From the NCBI RefSeq assembly GCF_003326795.1, contig NZ_JPWI01000002.1, positions 310,001-374,000 of the forward strand: DNA of 64,000 nucleotides, given 5' to 3'. Below, piece by piece: positions 34,491-43,280 of the stretch (positions are counted from its first letter, which is position 1; each line of letters starts with the position of its first letter). Source of the stretch: Thalassospira profundimaris. GTDB taxonomy: Bacteria > Pseudomonadota > Alphaproteobacteria > Rhodospirillales > Thalassospiraceae. The notes below the pieces were generated by a model. The model did no database searches and had not been told where the DNA came from. It worked only from the letters and a program-made list of their open reading frames with translations. A program made the translations under genes and the position numbers.

Positions 34491-36464
34491 GTGTCTTTAA
34501 AGCAGCTTGGCGAGCTGATCCCACAAGCGAGTAGTACGATGAAGAATGATGAGGCTCTTTCCGGGTTCTTGCGCGGCACGGCAGCGACGTTTCGCGCGCT
34601 TGCCGGGCGCAATGATCTGGAAGTCGGCTTTGTCAAAGGCGGGCGGCCGGGCGGCTATGGCGAACATGTGCGTTTGCCGATGCCCAAAACGGCCTTGCCC
34701 AAGGATGAAGTCGCAGACCTTCGTGGTATTGCGGATGGCTGGGCGCTCAAGATGCGTCACCACGACGTGGCCCTGCATGCCAAACGCATGCCCGAAACAG
34801 CCGAGGCTCAGGCTGTTTACGATGCGCTTGAAACAGCACGCTGCGAAGCGGTGGGATCGCGCTATTTCCCGGGTGTCCGCAAAAACCTGCGCGACCATGC
34901 CGAACAGGATTGCCACGCCAAGAATTATCATCGCCTGACATCGCGTGAAGATGCACCGTTTGCTGATGCCATCGGCATGCTGGCGCGTGAAATCTTTACT
35001 GGTGAACGTGCGCCCGAAAGCGCGCGTCCGCTGATTGATCTGTGGCGCACTCATATCGAAGAAAGTGCCGGGTCTGACCTTTCTGATCTGCGTGAAGTTC
35101 TTGATGATCAGGATGCCTTTGCGCGCGGCATGCGCCGGTTGCTTGATCACCTGTCGCTTGAAGATGACCTTGATGATGTCCCGCCCGAACAGGAAGGCGA
35201 GGATGACGAGGAAAAAGAAGGCGAAGCCGATCCTGAACAGGAAGACATGGAAAGTCAGGGCGGCCAGCAAGGCCAGAACGACGATTCCGAACCTGATGGC
35301 AGCGATCAGCAACAGGACGCGGGTTCCGAAGACGCCGAAGCAGGCGAAGGCGATATTGACGATCAGCAGCTTGAAGCGATGTCGCAGGAAGAAAAGCCTG
35401 CCGGTCCGGGTGAGCAGCCTGAATTTGACGGTCGCAACGAGCCGATTGAACGTGGCTACGAGCCGTTCACGCGTGAATTCGACGAGGTCGTAACCGCAGA
35501 TGATCTGTGCGAAAACCTTGAACTGTCACGCTTGCGTGCGATGCTCGATAAGCAGTTGGCGAACCTTCAGAACGTGGTGTCGCGTCTTGCCAACCGTTTG
35601 CAGCGTCGTCTGATGGCGCAACAGAACCGCGGCTGGGACTTCGATCTTGAAGAAGGCATCCTCGATGCCGCCAAACTGGCGCGTATCGTTTCAACACCGT
35701 CGACATCCCTGTCCTTCAAACAGGAACAGGATACCAATTTCCGCGATACGGTTGTGACCCTGCTGATCGACAATTCTGGGTCCATGCGCGGGCGTCCGAT
35801 CACGATTGCCGCGCTGTCTGCCGACATTCTGGCACGTACGCTGGAACGTTGCGGGGTGAAGGTCGAAATTCTCGGCTTTACCACCCGCCAGTGGAAAGGT
35901 GGTCAATCGCGCGAACGCTGGGTCGATAGTGGCAAGCCGCCCAAGCCCGGTCGTTTGAACGATCTGCGTCACATCATCTACAAGGCCGCCGACACCCCAT
36001 GGCGTCGCGCGCGCAAGAACCTTGGTCTGATGCTGCGTGAAGGGCTGCTTAAGGAAAACATCGACGGCGAAGCATTGCTTTGGGCACATGAACGTCTGCT
36101 TGGCCGTTCCGAGCAACGCCGGATTCTGATGGTGATTTCTGATGGTGCGCCGGTTGATGATTCGACCCTTTCGGTCAATTCCGGAAATTATCTGGAACGC
36201 CATCTGCGCGAAGTGATCGGCTGGATCGAAACCAAATCACCGGTGGAACTTCTGGCCATTGGTATCGGCCATGACGTGACGCGTTATTACCGTCGCGCGG
36301 TTACGATCAACGATCCCGAAGAACTTGGTGGCACGATGCTTGCCGAATTGTCAGACCTGTTTGACGAACAGGGTGCGCGTCAGCCCAAACGCCCGATGCG
36401 CCATGTGCCCGCCGATGGCGGACAGGCACGCGACCGTGCGGCTGGCGATCGGGACCGCTGGTAA
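34491..36464 (+). CDS. cobT: Cobaltochelatase CobT, VWA subunit
   Basis: CobT is the large partner of CobS and resembles the D subunit of Mg-chelatase. The 657-residue protein has an N-terminal helical part, a very acidic, glutamine-rich linker (about residues 225-300) and a C-terminal VWA domain. Its metal site, DNSGSMRG, lies near residue 427, followed by [16 protein letters not shown]. The start is a GTG three bases after cobS. The tail [20 protein letters not shown] is basic and unstructured. No cobN is in the window, so the third subunit must lie elsewhere or the pair has another partner. Confidence 0.95.
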   Translation: MSLKQLGELIPQASSTMKNDEALSGFLRGTAATFRALAGRNDLEVGFVKGGRPGGYGEHVRLPMPKTALPKDEVADLRGIADGWALKMRHHDVALHAKRMPETAEAQAVYDALETARCEAVGSRYFPGVRKNLRDHAEQDCHAKNYHRLTSREDAPFADAIGMLAREIFTGERAPESARPLIDLWRTHIEESAGSDLSDLREVLDDQDAFARGMRRLLDHLSLEDDLDDVPPEQEGEDDEEKEGEADPEQEDMESQGGQQGQNDDSEPDGSDQQQDAGSEDAEAGEGDIDDQQLEAMSQEEKPAGPGEQPEFDGRNEPIERGYEPFTREFDEVVTADDLCENLELSRLRAMLDKQLANLQNVVSRLANRLQRRLMAQQNRGWDFDLEEGILDAAKLARIVSTPSTSLSFKQEQDTNFRDTVVTLLIDNSGSMRGRPITIAALSADILARTLERCGVKVEILGFTTRQWKGGQSRERWVDSGKPPKPGRLNDLRHIIYKAADTPWRRARKNLGLMLREGLLKENIDGEALLWAHERLLGRSEQRRILMVISDGAPVDDSTLSVNSGNYLERHLREVIGWIETKSPVELLAIGIGHDVTRYYRRAVTINDPEELGGTMLAELSDLFDEQGARQPKRPMRHVPADGGQARDRAAGDRDRW

Positions 36465-36482
36465 GAGCGGGGTGCATTCAGG

Positions 36483-37322
36483 ATGACGGTGATCACCCGA
36501 TTTGCACCAAGTCCGACCGGATATCTGCATCTTGGCCACGCGGCCTCGGCATTGTTTTCAATGAAACAGGCCGGGCCGCATGGCCGTTTTCTTTTGCGCA
36601 TAGAAGATATCGACCAAACCCGGTGTCGCCCGGAATATCTTGATGCGATTTACGAAGACCTTGCCTGGCTTGGGCTGGGTTGGGAACAACCGGTTCGGGT
36701 GCAGTCCGAACATTTTGCCGATTATCAGGCGGTGCTTGATCGTCTGACGGATATGGGGTTGCTGTATCCGTGTTTCTGTACCCGCAAGGATATTCAGGCC
36801 GAGATCGAGCGGATTGGCAATGCGCCGCATGGACCGGATGGGGCACTTTATCCCGGAACCTGTCGTCATTGTTCAGCGCAAGAGCGATCAGACCGGATTG
36901 CCGCGGGCGAAAGCTATGCGCTGCGTCTTGATATGGATGCTGCAATTGGGCGTGTCGGGCGGGAACTTGTCTGGTTTGACCGGTCGGCCGGACGGCAGGT
37001 TGCAACACCCGAGATTTTCGGTGACGTGGTTCTGGCACGCAAGGATACGCCGACCAGTTACCATATTTCCGTTACCCATGATGATCATCTTCAGGGGATC
37101 AGTCTGATCACGCGCGGGCAGGATTTGTTCTTTGCCAGTCATCTTCATCGGCTGATGCAGGAATTGCTGGGATATGACGTGCCGGAATATCATCACCATG
37201 GTCTTTTGACCGGGCCCGATGGCAAACGCTTTGCCAAGCGCGACAAATCAAAAACCCTGCGTTCAATGCGCGAAGAGGGGATGACGCCCGATGCCGTGCG
37301 CGATCTTGCCGATCAGTTCTGA
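36483..37322 (+). CDS. gluQ: Glutamyl-Q tRNA(Asp) synthetase
   Basis: This is a truncated glutamyl-tRNA synthetase that charges the queuosine base of tRNA(Asp) with glutamate. The class I HIGH motif appears as PTGYLHLGHAASAL, and the KMSKS-like motif as RFAKRDKSKTLR. The zinc ligands are in CFCTRKD and YPGTCRHC. At 279 residues it lacks the anticodon-binding domain, as expected for the family. It lies 18 bases after cobT, with GAGCGGGG nearby, and probably shares the transcript. Cytoplasmic. Confidence 0.93.
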   Translation: MTVITRFAPSPTGYLHLGHAASALFSMKQAGPHGRFLLRIEDIDQTRCRPEYLDAIYEDLAWLGLGWEQPVRVQSEHFADYQAVLDRLTDMGLLYPCFCTRKDIQAEIERIGNAPHGPDGALYPGTCRHCSAQERSDRIAAGESYALRLDMDAAIGRVGRELVWFDRSAGRQVATPEIFGDVVLARKDTPTSYHISVTHDDHLQGISLITRGQDLFFASHLHRLMQELLGYDVPEYHHHGLLTGPDGKRFAKRDKSKTLRSMREEGMTPDAVRDLADQF

Positions 37323-37325
37323 ACG

Positions 37326-38255
37326 CTAGTCGGTTGTCGATGGAGACCTGGTTTCAAGCAGATCCGGGCGTTCGGTGAACCAGTTGTGAATGAAATCAAT
37401 CATCAGCCGGTTCTTGATCGGAAGGTTCCCCTGATAGGGATAAACCAGATAGATCGGACGCAACGGTGACTTGTATTCTTCAAGGGCGGTTTCAATCCGT
37501 CCGGCCCTGATTTCCGGCATGGCGATATAGCGTGGCAGTCGGGCCACCCCAAGTCCCTGAACAGTGGCATTGCGGATCAGTGGATAATGATTGAGGCGCA
37601 AATTGCCCTCGGCCGTGATGGATGTCGGACCGTCATCGGAAAAGAACACCCACTTGCGATCCTTGTAATACTGGAAATTGACCAGACAATTGTGATCGGC
37701 AAGGTCGGCGGGCGTTTGTGGTTTTGGGTGTGCTTTCCAGTATGCCGGGCTGGCACAGATCAGCTCGGAAAGTTGGCCAAGCGGAATGGCAACCTGATCA
37801 GGATCATCGGTCAGGCCAGCCCGTATCGCGATATCAATATGGGCTGACTGCAAATCACGGAATGTATTTTCCAGCTCCATTTCAATCTGAATACGCGGAT
37901 GAACCTGTTGGAACGCAACGATGATGTCGTGCAGGAACATCTCGCCAAAGGATACCGGGACGGTGATGCGAACGGTCCCGACCGGTTCGCCGCGAAGGGC
38001 TTCGACCGCTTCGAATGCGGCATCGGCACTTTGCGTGATGCTTTGGCAATAACCCAGAAAGGTCGCACCGATTTCGGTCAGTTCCAGTTTGCGGGTTGAG
38101 CGAAACAGCAATTGCGCGCCCAGCACATCTTCAAGGCGTTTGATATGCTGACTGATCAGCCCTTTGGATACGCCAGTGGCGCGGGCGGCATCGGTGAAAC
38201 TGCCCTGTTTGATCACGGCAGCAAAGCTGCGCATTTCGCTCAGATAATCCTTCAT
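37326..38255 (-). CDS. LysR-family transcriptional regulator
   Basis: Standard LysR architecture. The helix-turn-helix (MRSFAAVIKQGSFTDAARAT then GVSKGLISQHIKRLEDVLG) covers residues 8-50. The effector-binding domain begins around residue 90 (EPVGTVRITVPVSFGEMFLH). Length 309. The gene is convergent with gluQ, separated by three bases, and divergent from an SDR gene with about 100 bases between their starts. That arrangement suggests the SDR gene is its target, which is inference. The effector is unknown. Confidence 0.92.
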   Translation of the reverse strand: MKDYLSEMRSFAAVIKQGSFTDAARATGVSKGLISQHIKRLEDVLGAQLLFRSTRKLELTEIGATFLGYCQSITQSADAAFEAVEALRGEPVGTVRITVPVSFGEMFLHDIIVAFQQVHPRIQIEMELENTFRDLQSAHIDIAIRAGLTDDPDQVAIPLGQLSELICASPAYWKAHPKPQTPADLADHNCLVNFQYYKDRKWVFFSDDGPTSITAEGNLRLNHYPLIRNATVQGLGVARLPRYIAMPEIRAGRIETALEEYKSPLRPIYLVYPYQGNLPIKNRLMIDFIHNWFTERPDLLETRSPSTTD

Positions 38256-38357
38256 TGTTTAAAATACTAAACGAATGGTTCGTAAATATCCAGATTATCG
38301 GCTGTACTGTTCTGTGAAATCATACATTCATCAAAATTTCCAGAATTGGAGGATGAT

Positions 38358-38957
38358 ATGAAAGTTCTGTTGATCGGCGCATCCGGGATCATCGGCAAAG
38401 GTGTCGATGCCGAACTGTCCCCGCGCCACGAAATTATCCGCGCATCGCGCACCAGTGGCGATGTGAATGTCGATCTCAAAGACATCGCATCCATTCGCGC
38501 GATGTTTGAAAAAATCGGTCCGGTCGATGCCGTGGTTTCGACCACCGGCAAGGTGCATTTCGGGGATTTTGCCGAAATGGACGAGGAAAAATATCGTATC
38601 GGGATTGATGACAAGCTGTTTGGTCAGATCAATCTGGTTCTGATTGGCCGTGAATATGTATCGGATCGCGCATCCTTTACCCTGACCACCGGTATCCTTG
38701 CCAAGGACCCGATCCAGTATGGCAGTTCGGCCTCGATGGTGAATGGTGCGATAGAAGGGTTTGTTAAGTCGGCCGCGATTGAAATGAAGCCCGGTCTTCG
38801 CATCAATGCCGTCAGTCCCGGTGTGATTACCGAGGCGATGGAAGGCTATGCACCTTATTTCCGTGGACATGATCCGGTGCCTGCTGCCCGTGCCGCACTT
38901 GGCTATGCCAAGTCGGTCGAAGGTTTGCAGACCGGGCAGGTGTTTGAAATATTTTGA
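38358..38957 (+). CDS. Short-chain dehydrogenase/reductase
   Basis: A 199-residue short SDR. The nucleotide-binding motif is LLIGASGIIGKGVDAEL at residues 4-20. The active-site region shows a serine (TTGILAKDPIQYGSSASM) and, a little later, the pattern around MVNGAIEGFVKSAAIE. The usual YxxxK is not obvious; the order looks like the shorter SDR subfamily, where Y (in IQYGSS) is followed by S rather than K. Catalysis is therefore uncertain. The start at 38358 has GGAGG seven bases upstream. Divergent from the LysR gene. Confidence 0.85.
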   Translation: MKVLLIGASGIIGKGVDAELSPRHEIIRASRTSGDVNVDLKDIASIRAMFEKIGPVDAVVSTTGKVHFGDFAEMDEEKYRIGIDDKLFGQINLVLIGREYVSDRASFTLTTGILAKDPIQYGSSASMVNGAIEGFVKSAAIEMKPGLRINAVSPGVITEAMEGYAPYFRGHDPVPAARAALGYAKSVEGLQTGQVFEIF

Positions 38958-39140
38958 TCTTCTGACATGACCATTCCGGGGGAGAAGCAAGGTGCTTGCT
39001 TTTCCCCCGATTGCATTTTGGCGCACATCACGAAAGCGTTTTCCTAATATTTGTGAAACTCGATATTCTCATTGGTGTTCAGTATTACCTATGTATAGGA
39101 TTATCTATTCATGCGATGAGGTTAGAGGCAGCAAGGCCAG

Positions 39141-41201
39141 ATGGAAAAGCACGCCAGTTTGGTCAGGAAAATCGCAAGCCGATTTGTTGATCCCCAAATA
39201 GCGATAAAGGTCGGTGATGAACTTACCGGGAAGGTTCGGCGTGACCTTCTTGATCTGGCATATCGCAATAACTGGGCAAACATTCTGGTGAACCTTGCCG
39301 CAGCGTCGGGGCTTGTCGCGATATTGTGGCTGCAGGGCGATCTGGTCTGGGTGACGGCATGGTGGGCGATACTTGTTACCATCCTCTGTGCGATCCGGCT
39401 TTGGGGTGGTTATCTTTTTGCGCGCGCCCGTGCTTCTGTTGCTGAACTTGATGCCGACGCATACAGGCTTTGGCATGGGCGGTATGTGGTCGGGGTCCTG
39501 ATCGCCGGTTTTCTGTGGTCGATGATCGGTGTTTTTGAAATTCCCACCGTGCGCGGTGAAAGCCAGTTCATGACGCTGATCATTATCGCCGGTCTGGCGG
39601 GCGGGGCGACGGGGATTCTGGCACCTGTATTTCTTGTCGGGCGGATTTATCTGGTTGCATTGCTGTTTCCGCCTGCCGTGATCCTGACAGTGATGGCCGA
39701 GCCGAACTATGTTCTGGCCTTTCTGTCTTTGATCTTCCTGATTGTGATGCTGGTGACCCATCGAAACAATCATGCGGTGTTGTTTCGGTCCCTGGTGCTG
39801 AAACATCAGAATGTCGATCTGGTCGAGGATCTGCGCCAGAAGAACCGCATCACAGAGAACTGGAACGCAACCCTTGAAGCACGGGTGGCCGAGCGGACAG
39901 AAGAGCTCAGAAAGCTTGTTGAACACGATACCCTGACGGGGATTTTGAATCGTGACGGGATTGTTGCCTGGTTTAACAAAAAACGTCAGTCGACCGACAA
40001 TCTTGATTATGCGGTCCTGTTTATCGACCTTGATCGTTTCAAGCAGATCAATGACGGGCTAAGTCACGCGATTGGCGACGAGGTTCTGCGCATCGTCAGT
40101 GAACGACTGAAGGTCTATATCGATGATCAGCATGCGGTTGGCCGTTGGGGTGGGGACGAGTTCCTGATGGTTCTCGCAGCACCCCATGATGAGTTGCATG
40201 ACCTTGTTGAAAGCACGATTGAACAGGCGCGTGCGTCGATCAGTCAGCCAATCCTGATTTGTGGTCATTCCCTGCATATCGGCTTTAGTACCGGAGTTGC
40301 CTTTGCTGCGGCACGTAATCCGGGAATTTCGGAATTGATCCACTGGGCTGATCTGGCGGCGGCGGATGTGAAGCGTTCGGGACGTGGCAATGTGCGCAGT
40401 TATGACCGCACGCTTTTGACCGAACAGGAACGGCGGCTGGCAATCAATCAGGCCTTGCGTCGCGCCCTCGGCGCTGACGAATTTTATATTGAATATCAGC
40501 CGGTCATTAATGCGGTAAGCGGGGCGATTGTTTCCTACGAAGCGCTTTTGCGCTGGAATAGCAACGAGCTTGGTCTTGTGCCGCCCGACGAATTCATTCC
40601 TATTGCAGAGGAAAGCGCATTGATCGTCGATATCGGTGAATGGTGCCTGCGCGAGGCGTGCAAGACGATTCGTTCCTCGACCGAAGATGACACCAGGATT
40701 GCGGTCAATGTCTCGATCCGCCAGCTGGTCGCGCCGCGATTTCCGGAAATAGTTTCAGGCATTCTTGAAGAGGCGGGGCTTTTGCCAACCCGGCTTGTGC
40801 TGGAAGTGACAGAATCAATCTTTGAAGAACGTCAAAGGGCCCTGATCGCGAATGTGATTGATCAGCTGTTTGATATGGGGATCGGTATTCACATTGATGA
40901 TTTCGGAACAGGCTATTCATCGCTGTCGCGTCTGCATCAAATCCAGATTGATGCGGTCAAGATCGACAAATCCTTTGTTCTCAAGATGGATGAGAATGCA
41001 CGGGTGGTGATCGAAGGTGCAATTCTGATTGCACACCGCTTTGGCTTGCAGGTCATCGCCGAGGGGGTTGAAACCGAACATCAGCGGAGCATGCTTGATG
41101 GCATGGGGGTTGATGCCTATCAGGGATATTATTTTGCCCGGCCGGGCGCTGTTCCGTGCGTTGATTGCCATTGGCAAACGGATGTGCCGGTCAGGATATG
41201 A
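39141..41201 (+). CDS. Membrane GGDEF-EAL protein (diguanylate cyclase/phosphodiesterase)
   Basis: A 686-residue inner-membrane protein. Residues 1 to about 215 carry about six hydrophobic segments (NILVNLAAASGLVAILWLQG and AWWAILVTILCAIRLWGGYL among them). A coiled-coil linker ends in TEELRKLVEHDTLTGILNRD. The GGDEF domain (about 265-425) is intact: FIDLDRFKQINDGL and WGGDEFLMV. The EAL domain (about 430-680) is intact too: YEALLRWN, VNVSIRQ, LEVTESIFEE, HIDDFGTGYSSLS, VKIDKSF, IAEGVETE and GYYFARP. Both activities are possible. The sensory input is unknown. A terminator follows. Confidence 0.93.
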   Translation: MEKHASLVRKIASRFVDPQIAIKVGDELTGKVRRDLLDLAYRNNWANILVNLAAASGLVAILWLQGDLVWVTAWWAILVTILCAIRLWGGYLFARARASVAELDADAYRLWHGRYVVGVLIAGFLWSMIGVFEIPTVRGESQFMTLIIIAGLAGGATGILAPVFLVGRIYLVALLFPPAVILTVMAEPNYVLAFLSLIFLIVMLVTHRNNHAVLFRSLVLKHQNVDLVEDLRQKNRITENWNATLEARVAERTEELRKLVEHDTLTGILNRDGIVAWFNKKRQSTDNLDYAVLFIDLDRFKQINDGLSHAIGDEVLRIVSERLKVYIDDQHAVGRWGGDEFLMVLAAPHDELHDLVESTIEQARASISQPILICGHSLHIGFSTGVAFAAARNPGISELIHWADLAAADVKRSGRGNVRSYDRTLLTEQERRLAINQALRRALGADEFYIEYQPVINAVSGAIVSYEALLRWNSNELGLVPPDEFIPIAEESALIVDIGEWCLREACKTIRSSTEDDTRIAVNVSIRQLVAPRFPEIVSGILEEAGLLPTRLVLEVTESIFEERQRALIANVIDQLFDMGIGIHIDDFGTGYSSLSRLHQIQIDAVKIDKSFVLKMDENARVVIEGAILIAHRFGLQVIAEGVETEHQRSMLDGMGVDAYQGYYFARPGAVPCVDCHWQTDVPVRI

Positions 41202-41222
41202 AGTATGGCAGGGACCATAAAG

Positions 41223-41256
41223 AAACGGCCTGACCGCAGGTGCGACAGGCCGTTTT
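41223..41256. terminator. Bidirectional terminator
   Basis: AAACGGCCTG and CAGGCCGTTT form a perfect 10-bp stem around a 13-base loop, with TTTT following on the plus strand and TTTCTTT on the minus strand. It lies 22 bases after the GGDEF-EAL stop codon and 28 bases past the stop of the minus-strand small membrane protein, so it can serve both genes. Confidence 0.85.
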
Positions 41257-41283
41257 AGTGCCATTCTGATGGGGGGGACAGAA

Positions 41284-41472
41284 TCAGCGGCTGAAATCAA
41301 TCAGTACAAGGAAGCTGACCGGTACAAGTGCCAGTGCAACGTAAATCCAGAACGATGCGACAGGGACACCTAAATGCGCCAGCACAAAGCCGACAAGATA
41401 AAGTACCAGACCGATCACTGCGACCAGTAGAATGCCCAACAGTGGCAAGGATACGTTGCTATCTGTTTTCAT
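41284..41472 (-). CDS. Small membrane protein with two helices, 62 residues
   Basis: A short protein with two clear hydrophobic segments (residues about 9-32, LPLLGILLVAVIGLVLYLVG, and 40-58, FWIYVALALVPVSFLVLIDF). The N-terminus is short and polar (MKTDSNVS). I do not recognise the family. It is flanked by a bidirectional terminator and transcribed toward the GGDEF-EAL gene. Coding is likely from the hydrophobic composition and the lack of a competing frame. Confidence 0.65.
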   Translation of the reverse strand: MKTDSNVSLPLLGILLVAVIGLVLYLVGFVLAHLGVPVASFWIYVALALVPVSFLVLIDFSR

Positions 41473-41960
41473 GTCCCGTCATGCTCCCGAAACGGATTTT
41501 TTAACTCATGGTGTTGAAGTTAACATTCTTTACGCGCATGCGTTTTGATCCGTATCAATGATCGTCATAGATTAAGTGACCGGTGCCAGTCGTGGTCTTT
41601 ATATATAAAGATAGTGGATAGCGGGTCCGTATGTCGGGAATGCTTGTCGGGATGTCCGTCATTCAATCGAGAATCGGTCACGATCATAACCGCTGCTCTT
41701 GGAATTGCCTGTCAAAGCAGACTTTGATACTGACGCGCAGGTTTGGAAAGGAGCAGATTCCGTGCGGTTGAGTTGGGTAAAATGCGACCCAAACCACGGT
41801 TTCCCGCCAAAACAGGCCAGATAAGCGTTTTTGTCGCAGATTTCGGTTGATGAAGGCTTGACGACATTGGTCAGAGGCGGTAATAACCCGGCTCCAAGCG
41901 CGGGCCTGCATGTTCAGGCCAAGCGTCCTTTTGCGAATTTATAGACCAGGAGATCAGGTC
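41473..41960. other. Intergenic region upstream of rpmB
   Basis: No gene is supported here. The region must hold the divergent promoters of the 62-residue membrane protein gene and rpmB. At 41596-41611 there is a perfect 16-base AT-rich palindrome (TCTTTATATATAAAGA) that may be part of a promoter or a protein-binding site. Otherwise I see nothing. Confidence 0.5.
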
Positions 41961-42254
41961 ATGGCACGTCGCTGCCCGGTATCCGGCAAAGGCGTTTTGG
42001 TCGGCATGAATGTGAGCCACGCCCACAATCGTACCAAACGTCGTTTCCTCCCGAACCTGCAGCCGACCTCGCTGCTTAGTGAGTCGCTCGGTCGTTCGGT
42101 GCGTCTGCGTCTGACCACCAATGCTGTCCGCACCATCGAAAAACGTGGTGGTCTGGATGCATATCTGCTCAGCACTGCAAATGCAAAGCTGCCGGCAGAT
42201 TTGGTGAAAATCAAACGCCAGGTCGCCAAAGCTGTTGAAGCAAAAGCTGCCTAA
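41961..42254 (+). CDS. rpmB: 50S ribosomal protein L28
   Basis: Ribosomal protein bL28 of the large subunit. The 97 residues match the alphaproteobacterial form, which is longer than the 78-residue enterobacterial one. Signature features are RRCPVSGKGVLVGMNVSHAH, RFLPNLQ and LRLTTNAVRTIEKRGGLDAY. Start 41961 has AGGAGATC eight bases upstream; an in-frame ATG at 41910 is ignored. Two terminator-like structures follow. Confidence 0.97.
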   Translation: MARRCPVSGKGVLVGMNVSHAHNRTKRRFLPNLQPTSLLSESLGRSVRLRLTTNAVRTIEKRGGLDAYLLSTANAKLPADLVKIKRQVAKAVEAKAA

Positions 42255-42286
42255 TTCAGGCTTCTGCTTTACAGACAGATTTTACG

Positions 42287-42310
42287 AAGGCTCGCTTCTG
42301 GCGGGCCTTT
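42287..42310 (+). terminator. Terminator of rpmB
   Basis: AAGGCTCGC and GCGGGCCTT pair over nine positions with one wobble and a five-base loop. A short T-containing run (TCGTTT) follows. It starts 32 bases after the rpmB stop. Confidence 0.7.
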
Positions 42311-42338
42311 CGTTTATCTGATCGCAGGGCTTGGTTCA

Positions 42339-42390
42339 AAGCCACAAGACAAGCTGCACCATCATTGATGGGCAGCTTTTTTTGTGGCTT
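42339..42390 (+). terminator. Long nested hairpin with T-run, second terminator or small-RNA 3' end
   Basis: Inner stem AAGCTGC / GCAGCTT continues, after one bulged A, as CCATC / GATGG with a three-base ATT loop, and is followed by eight T. An outer stem AAGCCACAA / TTGTGGCTT encloses it. The inner part alone is a perfect terminator. It lies about 100 bases after rpmB. Confidence 0.7.
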
Positions 42391-42627
42391 GCGGCATAGG
42401 CGGATGGTCGGAGTCGCCTGATTTCGGGGCGTCCGGATTTGACAAAACGCGACTCGGCGGCAGACGGACTTTGCGCTTTTTCGAAAATGGTCTATACTTT
42501 GCTCTATCAGTGGTTTACGTCGCCGCGTCGCCCGGTTTGGTGAAACGTCACGATTTCTTCATCACCAACGATTCCCGAACCTGCTAAACAAGGCAAGCGA
42601 CTCGGTAAACACGGTGGAGCGGATGGT

Positions 42628-43194
42628 ATGCATTTATCGCCCAATGCGTGTCCGGCACTTGTTCTTAACGCCGACTTTCGGCCGTTGAGCTACTTCCCGC
42701 TGTCTCTTTGGTCTTGGCAGGATACGCTCAAGGCGGTCTTTCTTGAACGCGTCGATGTGCTTTCGGAATACGACCGCGAAGTACGTTCCCCATCCTTTAA
42801 AATGAAGCTGCCGAGCGTCATTTCGCTCAAGGAATATGTTCCGCTCAAAAGCAGTCCGGCCTTCACACGATTTAACGTCTTTTTGCGTGATGAGTTCTCC
42901 TGCCAGTATTGCGGGGATCGCCTGCCGACCAACGAGCTGACCTTTGACCATGTGATCCCGCGTGCGCGCGGTGGACGTACCAACTGGGAAAATATCGTCA
43001 CGGCCTGTTCGGACTGTAACCTGTTCAAGGGTAGTCGATCGGTCCGCGAGGCAGGTCTGAGGCTGCGCAGGACGCCGGGGCAGCCCTCCATGCATGAACT
43101 CCAGTCAACAGGACGCCGTTTCCCGCCGAACTATCTCCATGAAAGTTGGCGGGATTTTTTGTACTGGGATACCGAACTGGAATACGACTTCTGA
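42628..43194 (+). CDS. HNH endonuclease
   Basis: A 188-residue HNH-type nuclease. The zinc-binding cysteines are C92 and C95 (CQYCGDRL) and C127 and C130 (CSDCNLFKG), and the catalytic region is FDHVIPRARGGRTNWENIV with H108. The N-terminal part (ACPALVLNADFRPLSYFPLS) is conserved in chromosomal stand-alone HNH proteins of alphaproteobacteria. No intein, intron or restriction partner is nearby. A terminator follows. The biological role is unknown. Confidence 0.9.
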   Translation: MHLSPNACPALVLNADFRPLSYFPLSLWSWQDTLKAVFLERVDVLSEYDREVRSPSFKMKLPSVISLKEYVPLKSSPAFTRFNVFLRDEFSCQYCGDRLPTNELTFDHVIPRARGGRTNWENIVTACSDCNLFKGSRSVREAGLRLRRTPGQPSMHELQSTGRRFPPNYLHESWRDFLYWDTELEYDF

Positions 43195-43224
43195 TCCGGT
43201 CTTACTCGGAACCCGCAAAACAGA

Positions 43225-43251
43225 AAAGCCGACGGAAAATCCGTCGGCTTT
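43225..43251. terminator. Bidirectional terminator between HNH and TonB-receptor genes
   Basis: A perfect 12-bp stem, AAAGCCGACGGA / TCCGTCGGCTTT, with a three-base loop of A. The minus-strand side continues as TTTTCTGTTTT. It lies about 30 bases after each convergent stop codon. Confidence 0.93.
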
Positions 43252-43280
43252 GTTCTGTCTGAATAGATCGCCAGTAACTT

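Larger units (their letters stand above)
42255..42627. other. Intergenic region between rpmB and the HNH endonuclease gene
   Basis: The first half holds two hairpins annotated separately (42287-42310 and 42339-42390). The second half (42391-42627) probably contains the promoter of the HNH gene. An open frame of 67 codons at 42384-42587 begins inside the second hairpin and has no ribosome site, so it is not called. Confidence 0.5.

Noticed and set aside
42384..42587. Open frame of 67 codons after rpmB
   Set aside because: It starts inside the second hairpin and has no ribosome site; the protein has no recognisable feature.
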